DNA from: Streptomyces diastatochromogenes
GTDB taxonomy: Bacteria; Actinomycetota; Actinomycetes; Streptomycetales; Streptomycetaceae
NCBI GenBank assembly: GCA_026913215.1
Contig: JAPTYK010000001.1
Coordinates: 1 to 64,000, forward strand
Direction: 5' to 3'
DNA: 64,000 nucleotides
Below, piece after piece: positions 40,537 to 49,531 of the stretch (the stretch's first letter is position 1; every line of letters starts with the position of its first letter). Both the position numbers and the translations under genes were made by a program. The notes under the pieces were generated by a model, which made no database searches, was not told the origin of the DNA, and saw only the letters and a program-made list of their open reading frames with translations.

Positions 40537-40585
40537 CGGAGAGGTTCTCCGTATTCTAGCCGCCAGGAAACGGAGAACCTCTCCG
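40537..40585. promoter_or_regulatory. Twin palindromic operators for the TetR regulator
   Basis: CGGAGAGGTTCTCCG at 40537-40551 and CGGAGAACCTCTCCG at 40571-40585 are perfect 6-bp-arm palindromes with centres 34 bp apart (about three helical turns). The second is the reverse complement of the first. They sit between the divergent TetR and LLM starts. Confidence 0.75.
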
Positions 40586-40608
40586 GAACGCTGCCGTGAG
40601 GAGTGCCG

Positions 40609-41566
40609 ATGAGTGACGACGCGCGGACCGGGCTCGGCCGGGTCGGGATCTGGACCTTCGCCTACGAGGGCCAACCCGCCGGACGGGTAAGGGAATCGGC
40701 CGCGGAGCTGGAGGAGCTGGGGTACGGGGCGATCTGGCACGGCGAGGCGTTCGGCCGCGACACGGTGGGCCAGGCGTGGTTACTGCTGTCGGCGACCCGC
40801 CGGATCACCGTCGCGTCCGGCATCGCCAACATCGCCTTCCGCGACCCGATCGCCATGGCCGGCGCGACCCGCACGCTCGGCGAGGCCTTCCCCGGGCGCT
40901 ATCTGCTCGGCCTGGGCGGGCACCGGGTCGACGACACCGTGCACGAGGTGGACGGCTACCCCGTCCCGGCCCGGGGCCGGGCGCTCGCCACCGTGCGCGC
41001 CTACCTCGACGCCATGGACGCCGTCCCCGCCCACGGCCCCGTCCCCGACCCGGCCCCCGCCGCGTCCTGGCCGCCCTCGGCCCCCGGATGCTCGCGCTGG
41101 CCGCCGAACGCACCTGGGGCGCGCACCCCTACTTCGTGCCCGTCGACCACACCGCGCGGGCCCGGTCGGTCATGGGACCGGACGCCTTCCTCGGCGTCGA
41201 ACAGGCCGTCGTCCTGGACACCGACGCCGGCCGCGCCCGGAGGTGGCCACCGCGCACGTCGCCGGATACCTCGCGTCGGCCGCGCACCAGCGGGCGAACG
41301 TCCGCCGGCTCGGCTTCGGCGACGAGGACGTCACCGGCCGCCCCAGCCGCCGCCTGGTGGACGCGATCGTCGCGTACGGCGACACGGAGACGATCCGCCG
41401 CCGCGTACGCGACCACCTGGACGCGGGAGCCGACCACGTCTGCCTGCAGGTGCTGAGCGCCGATCCGGCCGCACTGCCGCAACGGCAGTGGCGCGAACTG
41501 GCCTCCGCGCTCCTCACCCTCCCCGCCGCCCAACCCCTGAAGGAAAGCGGGAGTCGGGCCTCCTGA
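40609..41566 (+). CDS. LLM-class F420/FMN-dependent oxidoreductase
   Basis: A luciferase-like TIM-barrel enzyme. Clear family segments: RVGIWTFAYEGQPAGRVRES, LEELGYGAIWHGEAFGRDTV, ASGIANIAFRDPIAMAGATR, FPGRYLLGLGGHR, and after breaks near 41060 and 41240, AAERTWGAHPYFVPVDHTAR and HLDAGADHVCLQVLS. About 320 aa. ATG 40609 follows GAGGAG. Probably F420-dependent, as for most Streptomyces members. Controlled by the divergent TetR through the two palindromes. The next gene is a split-barrel flavin/F420 protein, a common companion. Confidence 0.82.
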
Positions 41567-41662
41567 GGGGCCGGCCCCGGTGGCGTGCGGGAGAGGTCCG
41601 TCCGCGGGCCTAGGTCCCGCGGCCCATGTGCGCCGCGGGCCCGCTGGCTAGGGTCGGCGCCC

Positions 41663-42122
41663 ATGCACGATACAGAGATCATCCGCCGCACCACGGCGCG
41701 GCGCAGGCAGGACACCCTGGAACGGCTCCGCGCGGAGCGCGACATCTGGGTGTCGACGGCCCACCCCGACCACGGCCCGCACCAGGTGCCCCTGTGGTTC
41801 TGGTGGGACGGGCGGGCGGTGTGGATGTGCACCGGCGCCGGTTCCGCGACCGCGCGCAACGCGGCCGCGGAGCCACGGGTCCGGCTGGCGCTGCCGGACG
41901 CCCTGGACGTGGTGCTGCTGCAGGGCGAGGCGACGTGCCACCCGCGCGGCAGGTGCCCGGGGAGGCCGCCGACGCCTACCGGGACAAGTTCGGCTGGGAC
42001 CCGCGCACGGAGGAGGCCCCCACGTGTATCTGCGCGTCGCGCCGCAAACCGTGCGCGCCTGGCGCGGAGTGCCGGAACTGCGGGGCCGGGTCGTGATGCG
42101 CGACGGAGCCTGGCTGGAGTGA
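41663..42122 (+). CDS. PPOX-class (split-barrel) FMN/F420-binding protein
   Basis: A pyridoxamine-phosphate-oxidase-fold protein: TLERLRAERDIWVSTAHPDH, PLWFWWDGRAVWMCTGAGSA, then ARNAAAEPRVRLALPDALDV and VLLQGEATCH. After breaks near 41950 and 42020: EAADAYRDKFGWDPR and RVAPQTVRAWRGVPELRGRV ending RDGAWLE. About 153 aa. It follows the LLM gene by 96 bp and may supply or use the same cofactor. Such proteins reduce or bind small aromatics and biliverdin-like ligands; the role here is unknown. Confidence 0.75.
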
Positions 42123-42329
42123 GACCGGCCCGCCGCCGCGCCCGGGAGGCGGCGGCCGCGGGCCGGTCCGCGCGGTACCCCTCACCCGCCGCCGTGGAGT
42201 GTTCCGCGGGGCGGGTGACGTGCGTCGTCGTGCCGGTGAGGGGGCCGGGAGCGGCAGAGCGGGAATCAAGGGGCGCTGCATCGGCCGGGGCTAGTTTTCC
42301 GGACACTGAAGGGATACGGGTGATCTTCG

Positions 42330-44245
42330 ATGGAGCTCCGGATACTGGGATCGATAGAACTCTGGACGGGCCACGCCCTGGCCGATCTGGGCCCCGCGCG
42401 ACAACGCAGCATTCTCGGTGTCCTGTTGGTCGATCCGGAACGGCCGGTGCCGCTGGAAGCCCTGGTGGACCGGGTGTGGGGGGACCAGCCGCCGGCGGGG
42501 GTCCGCAATGTGGTCCACACGTACATCACGCGGCTGCGGCGGGCGCTGGCCCGTGCGTCGGCCGGTCTGGCCGAGCCGATCGGCCTGGTGCGGACCCCGG
42601 CCGGGTATCAGGTTTCGGCCGATCCGGGCGCCGTGGACCTGGTGCGGTTCCGGCGGCTGGTGAAGAGCGCGCAGCAGGAGGGTCTGGGTGACCAGGAACG
42701 CAGCGCGCTGCTGCAGCAGGCGCTGCACATGTGGCGGGGCGACGCGCTGGGCGGGATGCAGGGCGACTGGGCGGCCCGGCTGCGCGAGACGCTGCGGCAG
42801 CTGCACCACGAGGCGCTCAGCCAGTGGGCCGACGCCGAGATCCGGCTGGAGCGTCCCGGTGTGGTGCTCGCGGAGCTGCGGGCGGCGCTGCTGACCGATC
42901 CGCTGTCGGAGCAGCTGTGCGAGCGGCTGATGCTGGCGCTGTACCGGGAGGGGCGCAGTGTCGACGCGCTGGAGTACTACCAGTCGATGCGGCGGCTGAT
43001 CGCCAAGGAGCTGGGGACCGATCCGTCCCGGCGGCTGCAGCGGCTGTACGAGACGATCCTGCGCGGTGAGACGGCCGGTCCGGTGCCGCCGGCCGAGCAG
43101 GGCGGCGGTGCGCCGCGGGCGCGGCCGGGCCCGGCACCGGCACCGATGCCGGTGCCGGTGCCGGTGCCGGTGCGGTGCGGGCGGCCGGGCGTGAGCGGTC
43201 CGGTCCGCGGGTGCCGCAGATGCTGCCGCTGGACCTGCCCGACTTCACCGGGCGCGAGCGGGAACTCGACGTGGTGCAGCGGGCGTTGACGCAGCCCACG
43301 GTCTCGCAGCCGCCGGCGGTCGTGGTGGTGGGCGGGGCGGGGTCGGCAAGACGGCGCTGGCGGTGCGGCTGGGGCACCGGCTGCGGTCGGCGTTCCCCGA
43401 CGGGCAGCTGTACGCGGCGCTGCGGGGCAGCGGTGCGCGGGCGGCGGATCCGTACGCGGTGATGGGCCGGCTGCTGCGGGTGCTGGGGACGGATCCCGAG
43501 CGGCTGCCGGCCGATCCCGACGAGCGCGGGAGGTGTACCGGCTGGCGCTGGCCGGGCGCCGGCTGCTGCTGACGCTGGACGACGCGGTCGACGACGCGCA
43601 GGTGCTGCCGCTGCTGCCGGACAGCGCGGAGGTGGCGGTGCTGGTCACCAGCAGGGGCGGCTCAGTACGCCGCTGGGCGCCCGGGTCCTGCACCTGCCGG
43701 ACCTGCCGCACGGTCACAGCGTGCGGCTGCTGGCGCGGATGCTGGGGTCGGAGCGGGTGGAGCGGGAGCCGCCGCGGCGGCGGCGATCGCCCGGTACTGC
43801 GGGGGCTGCCGCTGGCGCTGCGGGCCGCGGCCGCGCGGCTCAACACCCGCCCGCACTGGTCGCTGAGCCGGTACGCGGAGCGGCTGAGCGACGAGGGCGG
43901 CGGCTGGACGAGCTGGCGCACAGTTCGCTGAGCGTGCGGGCCAGTTTCACGGCCTCGTACAACGCGCTGCCCAAGGACGCCCGGGAGGCGCTGCGGTGCC
44001 TGGCCCATCTGCCGGTGCCCGAGTTCGACGCCCATCGGGCGTGCCCGGTGCTGGGCAAGGACTTCGCGGCCGTGGAGGACGCCTGTGAGCAGCTGGTGGA
44101 GGCGCACTTCCTGAGCGTGGCCGGGCCGGCGAGGGCCGATCTGCCCACGCGGTACCGGCTCGACGGGCTGCAGCGCAGCTTCGCCCAGGAGCTGGGCGCC
44201 GGGCGGGCGGGCGCGCTGGAGGCGGCCGTGCACCTGTCGGTCTGA
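42330..44245 (+). CDS. SARP-type activator with NB-ARC ATPase domain (AfsR-like)
   Basis: The N-terminal OmpR-type DNA-binding domain (MELRILGSIELWTGHALADL; VDRVWGDQPPAGVRNVVHTY) and the BTAD bundle (LMLALYREGRSVDALEYYQS) span ~1-245. After a Pro-rich linker comes the NB-ARC ATPase: DLPDFTGRERELDVVQRALT, a P-loop AVVVVGGAG-VGKTALAVRL, RRLLLTLDDAVDD and RYCGGLPLALRAAAARL. The C-terminal part ends YRLDGLQRSFAQELGAG without TPR repeats, so it is shorter than AfsR. About six breaks between 43190 and 43905. About 640 aa. It directly precedes the carboxylase-KS cassette and is its likely activator. Confidence 0.85.
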
Positions 44246-44364
44246 CGGGGCTCACCTGGGGTTACACCCCGGTCAAGACGCGCTCCAGTCCCGCGCCCAT
44301 CGGGGTGGCGGAGAGTCGTATCCGAAGCCACCTACGCGACAGGGCAGGAAGGAGTGGGACCGCA

Positions 44365-46002
44365 ATGACGCCTCCGGACACTCCCCAGGCCGTGCTGCCG
44401 GACCTCGCCAGGACCGACATGGAACGCCGTCCCCCGGCACCGGCGCGCGCACCGACGATGGCCGAACTGGCCGACGAGCTCGCCACCCGCAGGGCGCAGG
44501 CACATTTCGGGCACGACCCGGAAGCCGACGCCCGGCACCTCTCCAAGGGAAAGCTGCTGGCCCGCCAGCGGATCGAGAAACTGCTCGACCCGGGCACGTT
44601 CACCGAGCTGGGGCTGTTCGCCGAGCACCGGGCGGTGGGCTTCGGGATGGAGGACTCGCATCCCGAGGGCGACGGTGTGATCACGGGCTGGGGCGAGATC
44701 GACGGCCGTACGGTCTTCGTCTTCGCCCATGACGCCCGGGTCCGCGGCGGCGCGCTGGGCGCGACGTTCGCCGCGAAGATCCATCAGCTGCTCGACTTCG
44801 CCGACTCCGTCGGCGCGCCGGTCGTCGGTCTCAACGACGGCGGCGGTGCCCGGATCCAGGAGGGCATCGACGCGCTGGCCGGTTTCGGGAAGCTGTTCGC
44901 CCGCAACGTCCGCGCCTCGGGCGTGGTGCCGCAGATCAGTGTGGTGCTCGGCTCGTGTGCGGGCGGCGCGGTGTACTCGCCGGCGCTGACCGACTTCACG
45001 TTCATGGTGGAGGGCATGGCCAACATGTTCATCACCGGGCCCGACGTGGTGCAGGCGGTGACGGGCGAGAAGGTCACGCACGAGGAGCTCGGCGGGGCGT
45101 ACACGCACGGCAACCGCACCGGTGTGGCGAGTTTCGTGGCGCCGGACGAGGAGTTCTGCTTCGAGAGCGTGCGCGAGCTGCTGTCGTACCTGCCGTCGAA
45201 CAACGCCGAGACCGCTCCCTACGCCCGGCCGGCGGACGATCCGGACCGGCGGTGCGAGGAGCTTTTGAAGCTGGTGCCGGTCGACGACCGGACGCCGTAC
45301 GACATCAGGACGGTCATCGGGCACATCGTCGACGACGGCGACTACCTGGAGGTCCAGGAGAACTGGGCGCAGAACATCGTGTGCGCGCTGGCGCGGCTGG
45401 ACGGTCACACGGTGGGCATCGTGGGCAACCAGCCGGCCGCGATGGCGGGCGTGCTGGACATCGACTCCTCGGAGAAGGCCGCCCGGTTCGTGCGCACCTG
45501 CGACGCGTTCAACATTCCGCTGGTGACGCTGGTGGACGTGCCGGGGTTCATGCCCGGGACCGACCAGGAGCACAACGCGATCATCCGGCGCGGGGCGAAG
45601 CTGCTGTACGCGTACTGCGAGGCGACCGTGCCGCGGGTGCAGGTGATCCTGCGCAAGGCGTTCGGCGGCGCGTACATCGTCATGGACTCCAAGTCGATCG
45701 GTTCGGACCTGTCGTTCGCCTGGCCGTCGAACCAGACGGCCGTGATGGGCGCGGACGGCGCGGCGAACATCATCTTCCGTCGTCAGCTGCGTGAGGCGGT
45801 GGAGCCGGAGAAGCTGCGCAAGGAGCTGATCGCCGAGTACACCGAGCAGTTGATGAATCCGTTCGTGGCCGCGCAGCGCGGGCACGTCGACGACGTCATC
45901 GATCCGGCGGACACCCGGCGGGTGCTGATCAAGTCGCTGGAGATGCTGCGGACCAAGCGGGCCCGCCAGCCGCTGCGCAAGCACGGGAACGAGCCGCTGT
46001 GA
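44365..46002 (+). CDS. Acyl-CoA carboxylase beta subunit (carboxyltransferase)
   Basis: Transfers CO2 from biotin to acetyl- or propionyl-CoA to make malonyl- or methylmalonyl-CoA. Intact, 545 aa, in the PccB/AccB family: GKLLARQRIEKLLDPGTFTE, the acyl-CoA oxyanion motif VVGLNDGGGARIQEG with FGKLFARNVRASGVV, GSCAGGAVYSPALTDF, and the carboxybiotin oxyanion motif DVPGFMPGTDQEHNAIIRRG with RKAFGGAYIVM. ATG 44365 has GGAAGGAG upstream. A matching epsilon subunit overlaps its stop. The biotin-carrying alpha subunit is not in the window and must be supplied from elsewhere. It opens the cassette, so it probably provides dedicated extender units. Confidence 0.95.
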   Translation: MTPPDTPQAVLPDLARTDMERRPPAPARAPTMAELADELATRRAQAHFGHDPEADARHLSKGKLLARQRIEKLLDPGTFTELGLFAEHRAVGFGMEDSHPEGDGVITGWGEIDGRTVFVFAHDARVRGGALGATFAAKIHQLLDFADSVGAPVVGLNDGGGARIQEGIDALAGFGKLFARNVRASGVVPQISVVLGSCAGGAVYSPALTDFTFMVEGMANMFITGPDVVQAVTGEKVTHEELGGAYTHGNRTGVASFVAPDEEFCFESVRELLSYLPSNNAETAPYARPADDPDRRCEELLKLVPVDDRTPYDIRTVIGHIVDDGDYLEVQENWAQNIVCALARLDGHTVGIVGNQPAAMAGVLDIDSSEKAARFVRTCDAFNIPLVTLVDVPGFMPGTDQEHNAIIRRGAKLLYAYCEATVPRVQVILRKAFGGAYIVMDSKSIGSDLSFAWPSNQTAVMGADGAANIIFRRQLREAVEPEKLRKELIAEYTEQLMNPFVAAQRGHVDDVIDPADTRRVLIKSLEMLRTKRARQPLRKHGNEPL

Positions 46003-46270
46003 GCGCGGCGCGGGCGCGGAGCTGACGGTGCTGCGGGGCAACCCGACACCGGAGGAGCTGGCCGGGCTGCTGGTGGTGCTCGCGGCGCTGCGCGGCGCCC
46101 GTCTGGAGCAGGACCCGCTGCCGGTCGCCGCGCGCCGCTGGGGCCGGCCGGCCGGCTGGCACAGCGCGCTGCCCCAGGTCGCCGCGCCGGACGCGGCCGG
46201 CTGGCAGCGCACCCCGCACCGACCCATGAAAGGACTACCCGATGACCGGTTGGACCGGCCCCGGCGGTGA
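45999..46270 (+). CDS. Acyl-CoA carboxylase epsilon subunit
   Basis: A small actinobacterial accessory subunit that stabilises the carboxylase. The motif LTVLRGNPTPEELAGLLVVL then LAALRG is the family hallmark, followed by a Trp-containing basic tail (RRWGRPAGWHSALPQV). The likely start is a GTG overlapping the beta-subunit stop (TGTGAG), with one base missing near 46015. The 3' end is uncertain: the frame runs to 46270, overlapping the next start, or stops near 46230 if another base is lost. Confidence 0.8.
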
Positions 46271-47231
46271 CACCGGCTGCCTGGCCATGTTCCCCGGACA
46301 GGGATCGCAGCGGCCCGGCATGGCCGGGCACCTGCTGGACGCCCATCCCTCGGCGCGGCGGCTGTTCGCCCGTGCCGACGAGATCCTGGGGCTGCCGCTG
46401 TCGCAGATCTGTGTGACCGGCAGCGCCGAGGAGCTCGCCCGTACCGAGATCACCCAGCCGGCGATCGCCACCACCAGCCTGGCCGTGTGGGAGCTGCTGC
46501 GGTCGGCCGGCTACCGGCCGGCGGCGACGGCGGGCCACAGCCTGGGCGAGTATCCGGCGCTGGTGGCCGCCGGGGTGCTGTCCCTGGAGTCGGCCCTGCA
46601 GCTGGTGCGGCTGCGCGGCCGGCTGATGGGCGAGGTGGCCCGTGAGGTGCCCGGCGCGATGGCGGCCGTGCTGGGTCTGCCCGCGGAGAAGGTCCTCGCC
46701 GCCTGCGACAGTGCCGGGTCGGTGGGCCTGGTGCAGGTCGCGAACTACAACGAGCCGCTGCAGACGGTCATCTCGGGGCACGAGCGGGCCGTGGAGGCGG
46801 CGGGCCGCACGGCGCTGGACGCCGGTGCCGAGAAGGTCGTGCGGCTGGACGTGGGGGCGCCGTTCCACTGCTCGCTGATGTCGGCGGTGGAGGAGGAGTT
46901 CACCCGGGCGCTCGCCGCCCATCCGTTCGCCGATCCGGTGCTGCCGGTGATCAGCTCGGTCACCGGCACCTACATCGGGTCGGGCGAGGAGGCCAGGGAG
47001 CTGCTGCGCCGTCAGCTCACCGGCCCGGTCCGCTGGGTCGAGGTGCTGCGCACGGCGGCCCGGCACCCGGTGGGCGCGTACACCGAGATCGGGCCCGGCC
47101 GGGTGCTCAGCGGGCTCGCCCGCCGCACCCTCGAAGAGGCCCGTACCCGCTCCACCGGAGACCCGCGCCGGCTGACGGCGCTGTACGGCGAACTGGCGCC
47201 GCGGGCGTGGCAGGAGCCGGTGGCGTCCTGA
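46242..47231 (+). CDS. Malonyl-CoA:ACP acyltransferase (FabD-like)
   Basis: Loads malonyl (or similar) units on the ACP. Intact, 329 aa: AMFPGQGSQRPGMAGHLL, the Ser nucleophile in ATAGHSLGEYPALVAAG (~93), Arg in LQLVRLRGRLM, and GAPFHCSLMSAVEEEF with the second active-site His (~205). ATG 46242 follows AAAGGAC. It overlaps the epsilon subunit reading. A private acyltransferase is unusual in type II PKS clusters, which generally borrow FabD from primary metabolism, and fits a separate chain-building line here. Confidence 0.93.
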   Translation: MTGWTGPGGDTGCLAMFPGQGSQRPGMAGHLLDAHPSARRLFARADEILGLPLSQICVTGSAEELARTEITQPAIATTSLAVWELLRSAGYRPAATAGHSLGEYPALVAAGVLSLESALQLVRLRGRLMGEVAREVPGAMAAVLGLPAEKVLAACDSAGSVGLVQVANYNEPLQTVISGHERAVEAAGRTALDAGAEKVVRLDVGAPFHCSLMSAVEEEFTRALAAHPFADPVLPVISSVTGTYIGSGEEARELLRRQLTGPVRWVEVLRTAARHPVGAYTEIGPGRVLSGLARRTLEEARTRSTGDPRRLTALYGELAPRAWQEPVAS

Positions 47232-47303
47232 CGTCGTGCGGACCGGGGGCCGCTCGTCTCCGGTCCGTTCCTCTCCAGCAATTCTACGAAGGGTAAAAGA
47301 GAC

Positions 47304-47717
47304 ATGTCGTACGACGACAAGGACTTCGGCGCCATCGTCCAGGAGGCGGTCGCCGACGCGCTCGGCCTCGACCTGGAGGAGGTCGTTCCCGACGCCACGC
47401 TGCTGGGCGATCTGGACGCGGAGTCGATCGACCTGCTCGATGTGCTGTTTCGGATCGAGAAGGCCGCGGACGTGAAGATCAAGGTGGCGGACATCGCCGA
47501 GCTGCTCCAGGGCGGGATACCGGACGAGGAGTTCGCCGACGAGAACGACATCATCAACGAGGTCGGTCTCGCGCAGCTGAAGAAGTCGCTGCCGCAGATC
47601 GACGTGGAGGAGCTGGCCGGGAAGATCACGGCCGACGAGGTGCTGTCCCTGTTCACCGTGCAGAACCTGACGGACCTGGTGACCGAGCGTGCCGCCCTCG
47701 CCGCGGCCGCCGCGTAG
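47304..47717 (+). CDS. Acyl carrier protein with C-terminal extension (AcpXL-like)
   Basis: A 137-aa carrier protein, against about 80-90 for ordinary ACPs. The phosphopantetheine Ser is in LGDLDAESIDLLDVLFRIEK (~38). The pattern ...IDLLDVLFRIEKAADVKI is closer to AcpXL, the ACP of very-long-chain acyl synthesis, than to aromatic PKS ACPs. After that, the chain continues with GGIPDEEFADENDIINEVGL then AQLKKSLPQIDVEELAGKIT and LFTVQNLTDLVTERAAL, an extra helical part. Intact. ATG 47304 has AAGGGTAAAAGAG upstream. It sits between its acyltransferase and its own AcpS, so it is the carrier for the cassette. Confidence 0.9.
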   Translation: MSYDDKDFGAIVQEAVADALGLDLEEVVPDATLLGDLDAESIDLLDVLFRIEKAADVKIKVADIAELLQGGIPDEEFADENDIINEVGLAQLKKSLPQIDVEELAGKITADEVLSLFTVQNLTDLVTERAALAAAAA

Positions 47718-47766
47718 GCAGGGTGCGGGGCGGTCACCGGACAGTGCCGCCCCGCCGCCGCTGCGG

Positions 47767-48206
47767 GTGCGCACCGGCATGGACCTGGCCGAGGTGTCGC
47801 GGGTGGAGGAGCTGATGACCTCTCAGCCCGAGCTGCGCGAGCGGGTGTTCACCGCCCGTGAGCTGGCCTACTGCTATCGGCGCAAGCGGGCCGGTGAGCA
47901 TCTCGCCGGCCGCTGGGCCGCCAAGAGGCGGTGCTCAAGAGCCTGGGGACCGGCATGGGGCCGCGCATGGAGTGGACGGACATCGAGGTCGTCAACGACC
48001 GTGCCGGCCGTCCCCGGGTGCGGCTGTACGGCGAGGTCGAGGCGGTCGCCCGGTCCCTGGGCATGGCCTCCCTGGACGTCTCTTTGAGTCACAGCGGGGG
48101 GCTGGCCGTCGCGCACGCGGTCATGGTGTGCGAGCCGACGGCACCGTACACCGCACCCGCCCACACCACGGACACGGCAGAAGCAGAAGGAGACGAAACG
48201 GCATGA
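47767..48206 (+). CDS. acpS: Holo-ACP synthase (AcpS)
   Basis: Attaches phosphopantetheine to the ACP. The Mg2+-binding Asp lies in TGMDLAEVSRVEELM (~4-18) and the second motif is AGEHLAGRWAAK-EAVLKSLG, split by one missing base near 47928 exactly inside the conserved WAAKEAVLK. The end has SLDVSLSHSGGLAVAHAVM. GTG 47767 is the best start; the true one may be a little upstream since the usual first strand is short. A private AcpS next to an unusual ACP suggests that the housekeeping enzyme does not recognise it well. The frame ends in a short acidic tail before the KS gene. Confidence 0.85.
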
Positions 48207-48231
48207 GGCCTGACGAGACGGAGGCGCCGCG

Positions 48232-49503
48232 ATGAGCCGCAGGGTGGTCATCACCGGTGTGGGTGCCGTCACGCCGCTGGGCAACGACGCGCCGAGCACA
48301 TGGCGGGGACTGGTCGAGGGGCGCAGCGGGGTAGGCCGGCTGACGACGATCGACACCACCGGTTTCGACGTGTCGATCGCCGGTGAGGTGAAGGACTTCC
48401 GGCTCGCCGACGTGGTGCCCGGTTCGGTGGGTCTGCGGCATCTGCTGCGGCCGGGGACCTTCGGGGTGGGTGCGGCCTGGGAGGCGCTGCGCGACGCGGG
48501 CGTGGACAAGGACACCTACGACGGCGCGGACATGGGTGTGGCCATGGGCGCCTGTGTGGACCGGCCGGATCTGCAGTGGCTGGTGGACGTCGGCGCGCTG
48601 CGCGACGCCACCGGGCGGGCGGACGCGTTCTCCACGTACGCGCCGTCCGACGCGCTGGCCTACAGCCAGAACATCGCGTCGGCGGCGATGGCCCGGATGC
48701 TGGACGCGACCGGCCCGATGCTGGGGGTGTCCACCGCGTGCTCGGCTTCCGGGCACGCGGTCGGCGAGGCGTTTCGCACCCTGCAGGAGGGTGACGCGAC
48801 GCTGATGCTCGCGGGCGGCTACGACTCGTTGACGACCTGGCTCGACGTGCTGTGCTTCGGGCTGCTGGGCGCGCTGACGAAGGAGTACAACGACGATCCG
48901 CAGCGGGCCAGCCGGCCCTTCGACGACCAGCGTTCCGGGTTCGTCCTCGGCGAGGGCGGCGTGGTGCTGGTCCTGGAGGAGCTGGAGGCGGCGCGGGCGC
49001 GCGGGGCGCACATCCTGGCCGAGGTGCTGGGCTACGGCACGAGCCTGAACGCCTGGCGGATGACGGACTCCCCGCCGGACGGCAGCGGTGCGATCGAGTC
49101 GATCGCGGCGGCGATCGCGGACGCCGGTCTTGAGCCGGGCGACATCGACTACGTCGTGGCGCACGGCACCAGCACCCCGGGCAACGACCTGTCGGAGACC
49201 ACGGCGATCAGGAAGGTGTTCGGCGACGCCGCGGAGCGGCTGCTGATCAGCTCGCCGAAGTCGATGACCGGTCATCTGACGGCGGCGTCGGCGGCGCTGA
49301 GCCTGCTGACGGCGGTCGGGGCGATCAACCACGGGGTGGTGCCGCCGACCATCAACCAGGAGACGCCCGACCGGCGCCTGGGCCTGGACTTCGTGCCGAA
49401 CACGGCGCGCCGGCAGGAGGTGCGGCACGCCCTGGTCAACGCGTTCGCGTTCGGCGGCACCAACGTCGGTCTGGTCGTGGGGCGTTACGAGGAGAAGCGA
49501 TGA
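48232..49503 (+). CDS. Ketosynthase alpha 1 (KAS II-like)
   Basis: Intact 423-aa condensing enzyme. Cys170 in GVSTACSASGHAVGEA, His311 in VAHGTSTPGNDLSE and His348 in KSMTGHLTAASAALS complete the Cys-His-His set. It begins RRVVITGVGAVTPLGNDAPS and ends NAFAFGGTNVGLVVGRYEEK. It is more FabF-like than aromatic KS-alpha-like. Followed 28 bp later by a Cys-less partner, so the pair forms a KS-CLF heterodimer. ATG 48232 is preceded by GACGGAGGCGCCG. It probably extends an ACP-bound chain. Confidence 0.92.
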   Translation: MSRRVVITGVGAVTPLGNDAPSTWRGLVEGRSGVGRLTTIDTTGFDVSIAGEVKDFRLADVVPGSVGLRHLLRPGTFGVGAAWEALRDAGVDKDTYDGADMGVAMGACVDRPDLQWLVDVGALRDATGRADAFSTYAPSDALAYSQNIASAAMARMLDATGPMLGVSTACSASGHAVGEAFRTLQEGDATLMLAGGYDSLTTWLDVLCFGLLGALTKEYNDDPQRASRPFDDQRSGFVLGEGGVVLVLEELEAARARGAHILAEVLGYGTSLNAWRMTDSPPDGSGAIESIAAAIADAGLEPGDIDYVVAHGTSTPGNDLSETTAIRKVFGDAAERLLISSPKSMTGHLTAASAALSLLTAVGAINHGVVPPTINQETPDRRLGLDFVPNTARRQEVRHALVNAFAFGGTNVGLVVGRYEEKR

Positions 49504-49531
49504 CGACCCGACAGCGACACGGAGGAGCGCG

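Noticed and set aside
44332..47780. Two long minus-strand frames under the carboxylase and acyltransferase genes
   Set aside because: Antisense shadows of intact, well-conserved genes; Arg/His/Gln-rich composition without domains.
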